NCBI GenBank assembly: GCA_037127315.1
Contig: JBBBDQ010000420.1
Location: forward strand, 4,087,001 to 4,151,000
DNA length: 64,000 nt
Source: Ascarosepion bandense
Taxonomy: Eukaryota > Mollusca > Cephalopoda > Sepiida > Sepiidae
Direction: 5' to 3'
Below are positions 1 to 10,489 of this stretch, piece after piece (position 1 is the stretch's first letter; each line of letters starts with the position of its first letter). Position numbers and translations under genes: made by a program. Below the pieces are notes generated by a model that saw only the letters and a program-made list of their open reading frames with translations, made no database searches and was not told where the DNA came from.

Positions 1-640
1 GGTACTGATATGATGTCCTTGCAATATTGACAAAGTTTACTCAACAGCAGTACAAGACTAAATAAAGACTTACTAAGTGTAGTCTAGATATGGCATAGGT
101 CCAGTTGAGGATTGAACTCTCTACTCACTCATAGCGAGACATACTTTTAACCCGAACGCTACGTTGAAACGCTCAATACAAGACTAGATATATGAAAAGA
201 AGTATAAGAACAGTGTAGTATCTTAGTCTAAATAGCGCCCGCCTGACTTAAAAATCCCCACTCGAAGTGGTTTAATTGGGTTTGAGCACAAACAAATATT
301 ATACAATTTTAACCATGAGTAGGGGAAATCAATAAGTTCGTGGTTTAAAACAAACTATTCTCTGACTTTGAGATAAACTTTCCACTATTCAATCACTCTG
401 ATTGAGGGAGAATTATTGGGTTGAGTGCATTTACAGGAAAAGAGATTATGTTGAAATAAATATTGCATGAAATAATTGCTATTTTTAGTGTTAGTTAGAT
501 ATAATATCTTCTACTTCATTTAAATGTTTTCTTTAAGTCATTATTCGAAGAATTTTCTAAAGGAAAATTTTAAGGTCAAATTTATCAAGTACGGTACATG
601 TTTATCAAATAGAAAAATGTATAAAACCGTAGCCGAAAAA
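1..640. other. Intergenic, with a tRNA-like relic on the minus strand
   Basis: No gene is seen. Read on the minus strand, about 75-180 resembles a decayed tRNA-like SINE head: a B-box-like run (GAGTTCAATCC) lies near 110-120 and an A-box-like run is about 45 bases upstream. No acceptor-stem pairing was confirmed, so this is not called a tRNA gene. The rest is AT-rich and unremarkable. Confidence 0.3.
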
Positions 641-670
641 TAGTGATTAATATGTAGCAAAAGTTTATAT

Positions 671-1592
671 GACAGGGTTGGCTAAATTTGCCTGATGAAA
701 AGCCACAGACGATAAAATTCAGATATTTGAGAGCCACATGATATGAACAAAATCTACATGCATTTTTTTTAGAAACCAGAAAGGTGAATATGAGGTACAT
801 GATAGAATAAATTAACAAACGATTGTTGCTTTGGAAGTACAAGCGAAAAATTTATATATATATTGTATTACCTGAAACATAAACAAAGTAATTTCTGAGG
901 GATTAATGAATTTTTGTTAATCCGACAATATTTGTTATATCTATAAACATTATATATATATATATATATCTTTTTATAATTTTTTTTATATAAATATTTA
1001 AAAATGCATGTATGCAATATAATTATTCATGTATACAGATTTTGGTTTTCTTTGTTTAACGGTATATATAAACTTCTTATGGGTCCTTCAATGCCAAAAT
1101 TTATTTTTTATGAGAACATTATTAATTTCTTTTACAATTTTCTTTTATAATTCTCTTTCGCTGGTAATATTTTACTTTCCTTACAAAAAGTATTGCTGGT
1201 ATATTTTTAATATGAAAATAAATCGCGGTCACGTTTACTACAAAAATGTATTTTTACTCTTTCACAGTATTTTGACCCCAGTTAACAGGTACTACTACCC
1301 CGGAAATTAAGAGGTGGCTTCACGATCCTCAAAACCACTGGATCCTTGATTCCAGATGATCTTTATCATCATATCCAGGATGTTAGAGATTTTTTACTAA
1401 CATGAACATTTACATTGTAATCCAATGGGGTTTCAAGTCATACTAAGTAACTAATTGTAACGCTTGATATTTTTCTTACTTACCTTTTATATTGTGATAA
1501 AAAGAAGGAGTACAGCAAACATATTTCAACGAGCCGCATATTAAACGTCAAAGAGCTGCATGTGGCTCGTGAGCCGCGGTTTCGTCACCTCT
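671..1592. mobile_element. Repeat copy A, possibly a non-autonomous hAT-like element
   Basis: The left end reads CAGGGTTGGCTAAAT. The right end, read inward on the other strand, begins AGAGGTGACGAAACC and continues into a GAGCC/GCGGCTC-rich stretch (about 1530-1590). These ends resemble the CAGGGGTGGCCAAA-type ends of many hAT MITEs. The interior is AT-rich, without a convincing transposase. A related copy lies at about 2006-2975, with matching left, middle (ATGCATG..TAAT near 1005 and 2160) and right segments. An 8-bp target duplication was not found, so the class is tentative. Confidence 0.4.
1255..1340. repeat. Short dispersed repeat shared with about 14755-14885
   Basis: The segment with TTTGACCCCAGTTAAC and GGTACTACTACCCCGG recurs in diverged form near 14760-14830. 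It is an unidentified dispersed repeat. Confidence 0.35.
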
Positions 1593-2005
1593 ATTATAAA
1601 TCGCCTTACATGGCAAGAAATAAAAATTTAGAAATTAAAATTATTGTTTCTAACAAGTGCCAGAATGAAATTAATCAGAATTCTTCTACATTTTAAACTG
1701 ATATCATTAACTTTCTTGATAATGAAATTTATTGCTAATGGTACGACAGTTAACAACATTTTTACTTTTAGGCTGTAAATTTTACAGTAGATATATTATC
1801 TGTTGATATATTGGGTTGATTTATCCTACCTCCGAAGTGTATGACACCTATATCGTAGTATTGTTTATGAAAGAAACATCCAACATTAAATATATTCATA
1901 ATTGATAATCTTAGTCCTTTGACATTATCGGTCTATACGTGTCCGAATTAATTATGTATTTTGTTCATTTTAAAATGTATATTTTTTACATAGCGATATA
2001 AATCA

Positions 2006-2975
2006 GGGTTGTCCTAAGTTGTATAATCCAAGAGCCACACACGATAAAATTCAGATGTTTGGGAGCTGCAAGACATGAACAAATTGCATACACTACATAC
2101 ATACATAAACTTGTTACATACACATTTTGTTATAATCGTTTTATGTAAATATTAAAAAATGCATGCATGTAATAATATTTACTCATGTGTGCATTTTTAA
2201 AAAATGTTCATTTGTATTTCATTTTCAGTAATCATAAAATACAAATACACCCTTGTGCAAATTAATTAAAATAAAACGAATAATGTCTTCGTAGAATCTT
2301 TCAAACTTTCTTGATCACGTATACGTTGTCTCTTGGCGTTGTTTTTCTCTTCTTCTATTCGCATTCTCTTTTACGTTTTGAACTGTTGAATCCAGTTTGT
2401 TTCTTCGCCTTGATGACACAACTCAGATTTGAAAGACTAATAACAATACCCGTGATTTTTTTCTGCAAAGCTTGCCAGTGTGTTTGTGCAGCGTTACAAT
2501 TTTCGTGTTTCATCTTGGAGTAACGTCTATCACATACAATGACCGTAGGACAACTAATCGACAGTCGAGACAAGTATCTGGGCGGGATTAAAATCTGATG
2601 CAATCATGCATAACGCAATATTTTTCAAGGATAAACAAATTTCATCATAAACCCAGAAAATAGATTCATATTCATAAAATATAAATCGATTATCCTCTGA
2701 AACTCCAGTGAGTCTAAAACTGACTGCCTGTTAAAAGAAAGGCAAACTAAAGCAGTTGTTTCAAATAATTTGCATAAGGGTGTATGTTTTCAAAGCCTTG
2801 ATTTATGATTGTTTTCACTATATTGAGCGTGTTTAATACGGCAATGAACTATGTCAATTTACCTTTAATATTAAGTTGGATGAAGAAAGTAGCTCAGCCA
2901 GCATACTTCCACGAACCCCATAATAAAGATCAAAGAGGTGCATGTAGCTCGCTATCAGCGATCTGTTATAGCGAT
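2006..2975. mobile_element. Repeat copy B, same family as 671-1592, interrupted by a MITE
   Basis: The left end (CAGGGTTGTCCTAAG) is followed by the same ACGATAAAATTCAGAT block seen near 709. The right part (about 2885-2965) matches about 1505-1575. A mariner-type MITE (2248-2782) sits inside and accounts for much of the copy's length. The terminal sequence is more eroded than in copy A. Confidence 0.38.
2248..2782. mobile_element. Mariner/Tc1-type MITE, 535 bp, TA-flanked
   Basis: The left end reads CACCCTTGTGCAAATTAATT. The right end, read on the other strand, is CACCCTTATGCAAATTATTT. Both abut TA dinucleotides (2246-2247 and 2783-2784), the duplication expected of Tc1/mariner elements. 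Short ORFs inside have no recognised transposase motif, so this is probably a non-autonomous derivative. A lone copy of the same terminal sequence occurs near 29600. Confidence 0.6.
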
Positions 2976-2999
2976 AAAAGCTACTGGCGATAAAAATTA

Positions 3000-3340
3000 A
3001 TACCATTACCTATATTAAATTAAAATGCAGCCACTACTTAAATACAAGGATGATTATTGTTTTCCGCCTGCCGACATTTTCTCTCTATTTTCAAAATAAA
3101 AAGTAAAATGAGAAAATTGCTCGTTCCACTCGTATGTAATGAGGCCACTCAACCAAAATTACGACAACAGAACGCCATAACTTATGTGCTCTAATTTAGA
3201 GATTTAAGTGTTCTTTAGATAAAGAGTCAGATATAAATTGTCTTAGTTTTCTTAATATAATTTGGAGAAATACATGCCATTTATTTGCAAGGTTGCACAA
3301 CGTTCTAATTAATTTATGGTTACTTCTCTTTTTCTTTTTC
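3000..3340. other. Intergenic, nothing recognised
   Basis: AT-rich sequence without a convincing ORF, repeat or RNA. Confidence 0.4.
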
Positions 3341-3480
3341 TTCTACTTCTGTGTCGTGTTCTTTCAGTGGGTGGGTGATCATGACTCCTATCTGTTGTGG
3401 CCCTTGGCAACGTTTTATCACTTGCTAAACTAGTTTTTCTCAAGCTTTTCTTCCTTGTGGTTCATATTTGGTGTCAAAAA
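3340..3480 (-). mobile_element. Possible RTE-type LINE 3' end
   Basis: The CTTTCAG..GGGTGATCATGA block matches the 3' terminal block of RTE-like copies near 10512, 25757 and 36957. No coding sequence remains, so the call is weak. Confidence 0.3.
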
Positions 3481-3609
3481 AGAAAGAAAAAGAAAAAAAA
3501 AACACCACACAAGCACAAATATGAATTCCATGTACCAGGAAAATACATTCTATTTCTAAAAGCAAAATATAGTAGAAAATATAATGATTAATGACAGCAC
3601 CGTTTTGCC

Positions 3610-3610
<1 letters not shown>

Positions 3611-3645
<35 letters not shown>
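3611..3645. repeat. (ATT)n array at the 3' junction of R4/Dong-like copy 1
   Basis: An uninterrupted ATT array ends exactly where the element begins (GTCATTTTTCATCATATTT). The same junction appears at 32981/32982 and 33943/33944. Confidence 0.9.
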
Positions 3646-3703
3646 GTCATTTTTCATCATATTTCGATTTCTGCTTTGGTTTCACTACCAACCAAGTCTG
3701 TTG

Positions 3704-4563
3704 TTATGGCTCCATTTCATGTTTTTCTATCTTCCCTATCATCCCCAGCATTACATAGATAAAGTTTTCCTTAGTGTGTGGGCTGTACTTAATAAGACAA
3801 TTTTTTTGTATATCTCTTAAGCTGGGGTTTCCAGGGATTCTTTCAATGTGTTGTTTTGTTCCATTTTTTATCATTCCAAGTGCACCTACTATCACTGGCA
3901 CAACTCTTGTTTTCAATTTCCACATTTTTTCTATTTCAATTTCCAGGTCTTTATATTTTGACAGTTTTTCAAATTCCTTGATTGCTATGTTACAATCCGC
4001 TGGACAAGCCATATCAATTAATAGACAAGTTTTCTCCTTCTGGTTTTTAACAATAATGTCTGGCCTGTTTGCTTCAAGTTTTCTGTCTGTGTAGATGGTG
4101 TAATCCCATAGAATGGTTACATCTTCTATTTCTGTAACCAGTGCTGGTTGATGTTCATACCATTGTTTGTTTACAGCTTTCCATAATGTTTGCACATTGC
4201 CCAATGTAAATATTGCCCAACTCTATCGTGGCGATTTTTATATTCATTTGGAGCAAGCACAGAACAGCCTGAGATTAGGTGGTCTATTGTTACTTGGTGT
4301 TTATCACAAAACCTGCATTTTGGATCCATATTATTATGCATAATATTTGCCTGTAAGATTCTAGTGAAAATACTTTGGTCTTGTGCTGCAAGAATAAAGC
4401 CTTCAGTTTCAGACTTTAATCCAGATGCACGTAACCATCGATGAGTATTAACTTTGTCAACATTGGATTTATTGGCACGTTCTGGATATTGGCCATGCAG
4501 AGGTTTGTCTTGCCGGCGCTGTTTCATCTGTTCAAGCGCTTTATCTTTGGCTTTCATCTTCAT
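3704..4563 (-). pseudogene. R4/Dong-like C-terminus: CCHC knuckle and restriction-like endonuclease
   Basis: Two overlapping frames (4171-4563 and 3704-4204) cover the C-terminus and are offset by a frameshift near 4190. The upstream frame carries a CCHC knuckle, CRFCDKHQVTIDHLISGC (C-x2-C-x7-H-x4-C), as found just before the endonuclease in R2/R4-type elements. The downstream frame carries RPDIIV, then LLIDMACP, consistent with the PD..D core of the restriction-like endonuclease, and a VPVIVGALGMI block conserved in all copies here. In this group the enzyme nicks the target DNA to prime reverse transcription. The ATT arrays around every copy suggest the target specificity. Confidence 0.8.
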
Positions 4564-4658
4564 ATTTTTTGCCGCAATAGTTGGTTCTTGGCTTCTGTTT
4601 TGCTTTTCTACAGAATCTACTAACTGTAAATCTTGTTTGTATTTACTGCCTTCTTTTA

Positions 4659-5920
4659 TTATTGAATATTTTTCTTTCTTTTTTCATGTTGCCTTACTAA
4701 ATGTATCATCCAATCCTTTGTTGTTTCTATGTATGTTAGTAAGCCAATAGTTGTTGTCTTGTATGACAATTCCAGCTGAATAAGACCTCTTCCACCTTCT
4801 TTACGGGGTATGTATAGACGGTCTACATCAGCCTTTGGATGATGCATCTTATGCTTAGAAAGAAGCTTTCTTGTTTTAGCATCCATTCGCCTGATGTCGT
4901 TTAGAGTCCAGTTTAAGATGTTAAAGCTATATTGGACAACTGGGATTGCAAGGCTATTAATGGCCATAACTCTGTTCTGTGAATTTAATTCAGTTTTTAA
5001 TATCATTCGTAGCCTTCTATAGTACTCTTTACGCACTATTTCTTTCATTTTTTATGGTGAATGTTTTCACTCTCATTTACACCTAGGTATTTATAAGCTT
5101 CTTCTGGCTTCAATTCTTTTATTGTTACAGCAGGGTCTAAGCTAATTGAGGATGTTTCTTGTATTGATCCACGTAAAACTGTAGCTTTAGCACATTTATT
5201 CAAATTGAATTTCATTCCAATGTCTTCGCTGAAGCATTTTACAGTTTGCCGAAGACCTTCCAGCTCATTATCATTCTTAGCATATAACTTTAAGTCATCC
5301 ATGTAAAATTGATGGCTTATTTTCTTTTGGGCTATTTTATAACCACATTTTGTCTTATTAAGTTGACTGGTTAGTGCTATTAATGATATGCAGAATAGTA
5401 AGGGAGAGAAAGAATCACCTTGAAATATACCTCTTTTGATGTTTATTTCATCAGACTTATAGGTTCCATTTATATGATTGAGGTAAAGGGTTGTTTTCCA
5501 TATAGACATGCACTGTTTGATGAAATTGATGATGACGGGCGATATCTTGTATATATTTAAAGTCTTTAAAATCCAGGGATGTGGCACACTATCGAATGCC
5601 TTTCGATAATCTATCCAGGCAGTACTAAGATTTTTCTTTGTACTGTAGCAGTTTTCCAGGATCATTTTGTTAATTAGCAATTGGTCTTTACAACCATAAC
5701 AGCCACGTTTGCACCCTTTTTGTTCAAGCGGTATCATGTCATTTCTTTCTAAGAATAAATATGTCTGTTTTGTTAAAATAGACGTTAATAGTTTATATGT
5801 TGTCGGAAGACATGTAATTGGTCTGTAGTTTTTCGGGTTGTTTGTGTCACCATTCTTGGGTAGAAGAAATGTAATTATTTTGGTCATCCATGCAGGAATT
5901 TTCGTGAGATCGTCAACCAT
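4659..5920 (-). pseudogene. R4/Dong-like reverse transcriptase and thumb
   Basis: Frame 5045-5920 (291 codons) holds the RT core: NYRPITCLPTTYKLL near residues 31-45, WIDYRKAFDSVPH (catalytic Asp) near 101-113, GIFQGDSFSPLLF near 163-175, and FYMDDLKLYAKN with the catalytic DD near 205-216. Frame 4659-5048 continues into the thumb (PVVQYSFNILNWTLNDI). The frames are separated by loss of one T in a run near 5046-5051. The copy at 35 kb keeps that base and reads straight through. RT copies the element's RNA at the nicked target. The break makes this copy non-functional. Confidence 0.85.
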
Positions 5921-5991
5921 TTCTTGAAGTTCTTTGGCTAGTTTTTTATGTGCTGTATTTAAATAATATAGCCAAAATTTAGGAATTTTAT

Positions 5992-6786
5992 CTATACCTG
6001 GGAATTTCCATTTGTGTGCTTTTTTAGTGCAAATTTAACATCCTCTTCTGTAATTCCAGCCCATGTCTTTTCTGGTTTATTTTTTATTCGTTCTATCTCT
6101 TGTGCAATCCAATCTACTTCCTTGCTATGTTCTTTAGGGCAAGCCCATATCTTTTCCCAGAACTGTGTGACTTCTTCCATTCTGGGGGGGGGGACTGTCA
6201 CTTCAATAATTTTTTAAACTATTTCCTTGTAAAATCTCTTTGTATAGGTTTGAAAAATCTTGTTTTGTCTGTAAAATCTTGATCTTTTCTCAAAGCGCCT
6301 TATTCTTTGAGCCTTCAGTTGTATTTTTTGCTTTATTTTTTCTTTAGTTGATAAAACTTCATTTTCATTTCTAATGTTGTATTTTCTTTCGGCTCTTCTG
6401 CTTTTCCTAGTTCTTACATTTATTCCTCTACTCAGTTCATCCAGTACTGATAGTTCACTTCTAAGTTGTTCGATTTCTTTTTCTATTTTTCTTTTCCAAG
6501 GTGGATGTTCATGTCTGCGAGACTGCCTTGTTTTTATTTTGATTTTCAATTTTTTTGTTGCTGCTATTGCTGATGCATATATTGCTTCATTGAGATTTGT
6601 ATGAGTGTCTTCATCCAAGATTAATTTCAGTGCTGCATTGTAGAGTTTAATAGTTCGGAGGTTATGTTTTGTTGGTTGTAATTTTGGGAGCTGTTCTCGT
6701 TCCTCCATTGTAATATTTTGTATTTGACTTAGATGGTTCTTTATTTCTACCTTGGCTTCCTGTATACTATTCTTATTTTCCGTCAA
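5992..6786 (-). pseudogene. R4/Dong-like N-terminal region, truncated
   Basis: Frame 6214-6786 encodes a highly basic, Lys/Arg-rich region (for example HPPWKRKIEKEIEQLRSEL). It is separated from 5992-6201 by an in-frame TAA. The second part ends in NGNSQV, where one lost base breaks the GIDKIP-type RT motif 0 that is intact in the 36.3 kb copy. A run of ten G on the plus strand (6184-6193) is seven in the other copy, an in-frame length change. No genuine start codon is present because the element is truncated at its 5' end. Confidence 0.7.
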
Positions 6787-6789
6787 ATA

Positions 6790-6860
6790 ATTAAATAATA
6801 ATAATAATAATAATAATAATTATTATTATTATTATTATTATTATTTATTATTATTATTTA
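6790..6860. repeat. Opposed (AAT)n / (ATT)n arrays at the 5' junction of copy 1
   Basis: About 25-30 bp of AAT repeat abuts the element and switches to about 40 bp of ATT repeat on the same strand, forming a near-perfect palindrome. The outer ATT orientation matches the array at the 3' junction. Confidence 0.85.
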
Positions 6861-7700
6861 CAAGCTGTTGTAGAGGAACATCCTATCCTACCCCGTAACG
6901 GTTATGGTCTAGTCTATAAAGGACTGTGACTAGTGCATACGTCATAGGCGGAGACATTTTCTACTTATTCTGGTTACTATTCGTTGATTGTTCTTGTATG
7001 TCTATTGGTTTGTTGTACTGTTGTATAATAAATCTCTTCTAATCTATCTTCAGTGTTAAGTATTATTCTTACACTATTCTTTTCCCTGATATTCTTCCCG
7101 GGATATATCACAAGCCTTAGTTTAGATTCAGTCGTCAGTCTTTTTTTCTTTTCAATCTGCAATAAATTACGATTCTTCTTGAGTATAATTTTGTCGCAGA
7201 AAATCCAGACCCAACCAACCAGGTGGTGGAAAAACAAAGCAAGAATGGAACAACCTTTTCAAAGAGCAAGGTATGAAGAGATTTTACCTTCATTTATCCG
7301 ATCAATCCGATTCTAATTTTCCCCATCAATATTTTGTTCTCTTTCACTTCAAAAAGTTCTATGGCAAGCCCATTTTTTTTTTTAAATTTCTCGGACCCAC
7401 TTGTTGAGGACGATCGTGCTAAACCTCTTGGCGTCTGTTCCACTATTCAATGACCGTCAGTTAGGTAGCTGGCTACCTTCAGTATCCCTCTAGACCTCGA
7501 TATACCCAGTAAATGAATTCTTCAAGCCCTTCTCTTATCATTATGAGAAACATTTTGGTTGAAAATACAAAAATACTATTTAAATCACAATATCAAATGC
7601 ACCTCGCTATAAGAGAGGCACTATATATCAAATAATTTTCTCTTACCATCAGCCTTACACTACTTAACAGAGAAAATTGGATTCGAAAAGTTTCTTTTTT
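6861..7700. other. Intergenic, nothing recognised
   Basis: Small ORFs at 6977-7237 (minus) and 7053-7316 (plus) have no recognised motif. No repeat or RNA was identified. Confidence 0.4.
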
Positions 7701-7990
7701 AATAGACAGACACTTACACAATGCCCACAGCGCTCATTACGTGACGACTTTAAAGAACTATCCTTTACCAAAAAAAAAACACTAAAACACAAAAATTACA
7801 TTAAAGTCAAACATGACAACACAGGAAAAAACATCCTTGAAAATGGCCTGTAAAGTGACTGAAAGCGCTTGGAAAGTCAAAAATTATGGAACATTTTTAG
7901 ATTCTTTATCTCCATCAAAAACAAAACATATAAGAATACTGAAGATATTAAATAAAAAAATTAATAAAATATTCCTTGTCAGTCTTTTTT
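7700..7990 (+). mobile_element. Penelope-type terminal repeat fragment
   Basis: About 7810-7985 matches 17098-17280. Both carry GAAAATGGCC..TGAAAGCGCTTGG, then AAAAATTAT.GAACATTTTT and a CCTTGTC/TTCTTGTC end. The GAAAATGGC...GAAAGC signature is typical of Penelope-like terminal regions. It ends beside the tRNA-like/hammerhead unit at 7991. Confidence 0.5.
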
Positions 7991-8125
7991 AGAATCTCCG
8001 ACTGACGCCAATTCGGTCGGGTTTCAATCCTGGGTTAGGAAGCGACCGGAGTCTAAGCCGTACTGATGAGCTGTAATACAGCGAAACAGATCTGTCTGCG
8101 GATGACTATATATATATATATATTG
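7991..8125 (+). mobile_element. tRNA-like/hammerhead/(TA)n module, copy 1
   Basis: In order: a degenerate tRNA-like part with a B-box-like GGGTTTCAATCC (8020-8031), a linker with CCGGAGTCTAAG, a hammerhead motif (8058-8101), GATGAC and a TA tract. The same order recurs at 54.8 kb and 55.9 kb. The module faces the Penelope-like RT. Confidence 0.65.
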
Positions 8126-10091
8126 TGTGTATTTTGGCAGCATTTTTTCATTAATGCAGGTTTCATTGAATAATATAGACAAGTTTTGTCTATTAATTTT
8201 GTGTAGGATCCGTTCATACCGTCTGATATACTTGATGGTGATGTCGTTAAAAGACAACAAAAAATCACAGTATTTGTTGAATTTTTCATCAGGTCTAAGC
8301 TTTCGGCTCACATAAGCCATTATCAAAGAGTAAATAATAACACACAGTAAACATTGAACATTTAAGCTATTAACAATATTAGTATTTATGAGTTTTTTTA
8401 GGATGTTTTCATCTAGTTGGTAGTTGGAGTGCATCTGGCTACGGTATAAGAGAGTGATATGTTTAGGATTGGTTGGGTTAGTATCATGTGTTGTTTTTTC
8501 CATGTTAAGCTTTTTAAGAAAGTAATGTATTTGTTCATCAACTATGTAGTTGGGAAAATTATTATTGATGAGTGTCTGTTTTATGTTTTTTAGTTCACTG
8601 TAGAAGATCTGATTTGTAGATGAATTGACTTTTGCACGGTATAATAGATTTTTTATAATGGCTATTTTGTAATAGTGGGGGCATTCACTAATATAATTGA
8701 GTGTGGAGGGATTTTTATTAGTGGGTTTTTGATACGGTGAGATAGTAAATTTATTGTTGTCAGTGTTAATTAATATATCAAGAAAAGGAATTTTGTTATC
8801 TTTGCTAAGTTCATAAGTAAATTTTAAAACTGAGTTATTTTGAAACTGTTTTTGAAGTTGTAAGATTTCATTAGTATTTTTAATTGATAGTAGGATATCA
8901 TCAACATATCTTAGATATATTGATGGTTTTGTAAATTTTGCAAAGGTAGTATTTTCAAGGTTAGACATGTAGAAATTACTAAAAATCGGACCAAGCACAG
9001 AACCCATGGAGACTCCGTCACGTTGTATATATATAGTGTTGTTTGGATCAACAAAAGGCACTTCAGTAGTACAAGCTAGTAGAATTTTTCTTAGGATGTT
9101 GGGATTAATTTTGAGTGGGGGTAATGAAGGATTACTGTAAACATTTCTTATAATTATATCAATAGTTTCACTGACGGGTACATTAGTAAAAAGGTTTTCC
9201 ACATCAAGTGAAGCTATGATTTCATTATTAGGTTTTTCACTCTTGAGGATTTGGATTGCCTCTAGGGTTGACTTTATGCTGTATTTACTCGGAAGGTAGG
9301 GTGTGATAAGCGGGTTAATATGTTTAGTTAACTGGTATACAGGAGTAGGAATTTGGGATATGATAGGGCGGAGAGGATAGTTAGGTTTATGAGTTTTTAT
9401 GGTTCCGTATATGTAACCAGGTTTATAGTCACCAATAATTTTAGGGAGTTTTAAGGAATTCTGATCAGCGTTGTTGGCACTAATGAGTTTATTAAGTTTA
9501 GATTTTAGTTGGTGTGTCGGGTTTTTGTTAATTTTTTTAAATTTTGTGTGGTCATGGAGTATGTGGTTGAGTTTTGTGTTGTAATCTGATTTGTTAAGTA
9601 CAACAAAGATGTTAGCCTTGTCAGCTTTTTTTACAATTATGTGAAGGTGGTTGCGTAGTTCGTGCGCGGCACTTTTTAGTTGTTTCGATAGAATTTTTGA
9701 GGAGCTTCTGCTTTTATCATGGCGATCTTTGATTGCCTCAGCCTTAAGTAGATCTTTCAGTTCGGGTTTAACGGTTATAAGTTTTTCATCTTGTAATTTA
9801 GTGATGCTTTGATAGAGCGTTTCTATTTCAATTTTTTTAGTAAGCTGGTTATACTTACGGTATATATGGCAGTTAGGTCCAAGGTTGAGTAATTCTTCTT
9901 GGTGCTTAGTTAGTTCGTGGTTGGAAAGATTTATGAATTTATCGAATTTTTTGGGAAGAGTGATCGTGCCATTGTATAGTGATTTTTTGTTGTCTTTTAA
10001 CGACATCACCATCAAGTATATCAGACGGTATGAACGGATCCTACACAAAATTAATAGACAAAACTTGTCTATATTATTCAATGTAACCTGC

Positions 10092-10093
<2 letters not shown>
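8024..10093 (-). CDS. Penelope-like element reverse transcriptase, 689 codons
   Basis: The ORF has a Penelope-type RT: IKTHKPNYPLRPIIS (about residues 232-246), ASLDVENLFTNVP (295-306, catalytic Asp), GVSMGSVLGPIFSNFYM (360-376), LRYVDDIL (394-401, catalytic DD) and IPFLDILI (435-442). Family members usually continue into a C-terminal GIY-YIG endonuclease. Here, after about residue 572, the frame runs instead into 3' untranslated sequence and the terminal repeat, so residues about 575-689 are probably not native protein. The first about 37 residues are also terminal repeat; a more natural start is Met28 or Met30. No stop interrupts the RT, so this copy is fairly young. Confidence 0.85.
8058..8101 (+). 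ncRNA. Hammerhead ribozyme motif 1, type I, intact core
   Basis: The conserved core CTGATGA (8063-8069) and GAAA (8083-8086) are intact. Helix II is GCTGT/ACAGC closing an AAT loop (8070-8082). Helix III is ACAGA/TCTGT with no loop (8086-8095). The cleavage triplet is GTC, with predicted cleavage after C8096. Helix I pairs CCGTA (8058-8062) with TGCGG (8097-8101). Hammerheads with very short helix III are known in Penelope-like elements and plant retrozymes, where they may act as dimers. Activity here is inferred from sequence only. Confidence 0.75.
8153..8268. repeat. Inverted terminal repeat, left arm
   Basis: This arm is the reverse complement of 9979-10094 and includes CCGTTCATACCGTCTGATAT. 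It is followed to the right by a TCGGCTCACATAAGCC block typical of the Penelope terminal repeats seen elsewhere in the window. Confidence 0.9.

Positions 10094-10094
<1 letters not shown>
9979..10094. repeat. Inverted terminal repeat, right arm
   Basis: Mate of 8153-8268. It supplies the first codons of the long ORF on the minus strand and is followed at once by an (AT)n array. Confidence 0.9.
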
Positions 10095-10140
<46 letters not shown>

Positions 10141-10160
10141 GTGTGTGTGTGTGTGTGTGA
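10095..10160. repeat. (AT)n then (GT)n microsatellite
   Basis: About 44 bp of TA repeat followed by about 20 bp of TG repeat, abutting the right Penelope arm. Confidence 0.9.
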
Positions 10161-10489
10161 AAGTCAGTCTAACGGAAGCAAACATCTCTGACACTCTGGG
10201 AAAGGCAATTAGAAACCACTCCAACATCTTCCCCAATAAGGCAGACAAATCACAGCTAATAAAGAAACAGAATCTGTAGAGAGCCAACATATCCGACGTC
10301 TTTAAGTAGAATAGTATTGTAATACGGTTATCTAAGCAATTTAATATCAGACGACGGAAAGTAGAACGTATAAATTGAATGGCGTTTAAAAAGGTAAATA
10401 AATTTTAAGCGTTTGTCGCTAAAGAATTGAAATATAGGAACAGAAGAAACGAATACCAGGCTGTTATGGTTTCTTCTTCTTCTTCTTCT

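Larger units (their letters stand above)
3646..6792 (-). mobile_element. R4/Dong-like non-LTR retrotransposon, copy 1, 5'-truncated
   Basis: In minus-strand order the element encodes a basic N-terminal region, a reverse transcriptase with a YMDD-type motif, a thumb region, a CCHC zinc knuckle and a C-terminal PD-(D/E)XK-like restriction-like endonuclease. This order is that of the R2/R4 group of LINEs. ATT arrays on both sides fit the R4 clade, whose Dong element is known to insert in TAA repeats. The 5' end starts inside the reading frame next to an AAT array. At least three lesions (a stop at 6214-6216, a 1-bp loss near 5998 and a 1-bp loss near 5049) break the frame, so it is not autonomous. 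Confidence 0.85.
8153..10094 (-). mobile_element. Penelope-like retroelement with inverted terminal repeats
   Basis: The RT ORF lies between two 116-bp segments, 8153-8268 and 9979-10094, that are reverse complements with one or two differences. Penelope-like elements are known to carry terminal repeats in direct or inverted orientation. The right arm runs into (AT)n at 10095-10138. The left arm continues into a TA tract and then a hammerhead unit. The GIY-YIG region is absent. Confidence 0.8.

Noticed and set aside
3704..6786. Host protein-coding gene with several exons on the minus strand
   Set aside because: The pieces are collinear domains of an R4/Dong-like retrotransposon separated by frameshifts, not introns; there are no consistent splice sites and a second copy at 34-36.5 kb is contiguous.
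8024..8300. The C-terminal 100 or so codons of the Penelope ORF as a novel domain
   Set aside because: They translate the inverted terminal repeat and the antisense of the hammerhead unit, so they are unlikely to be selected protein.
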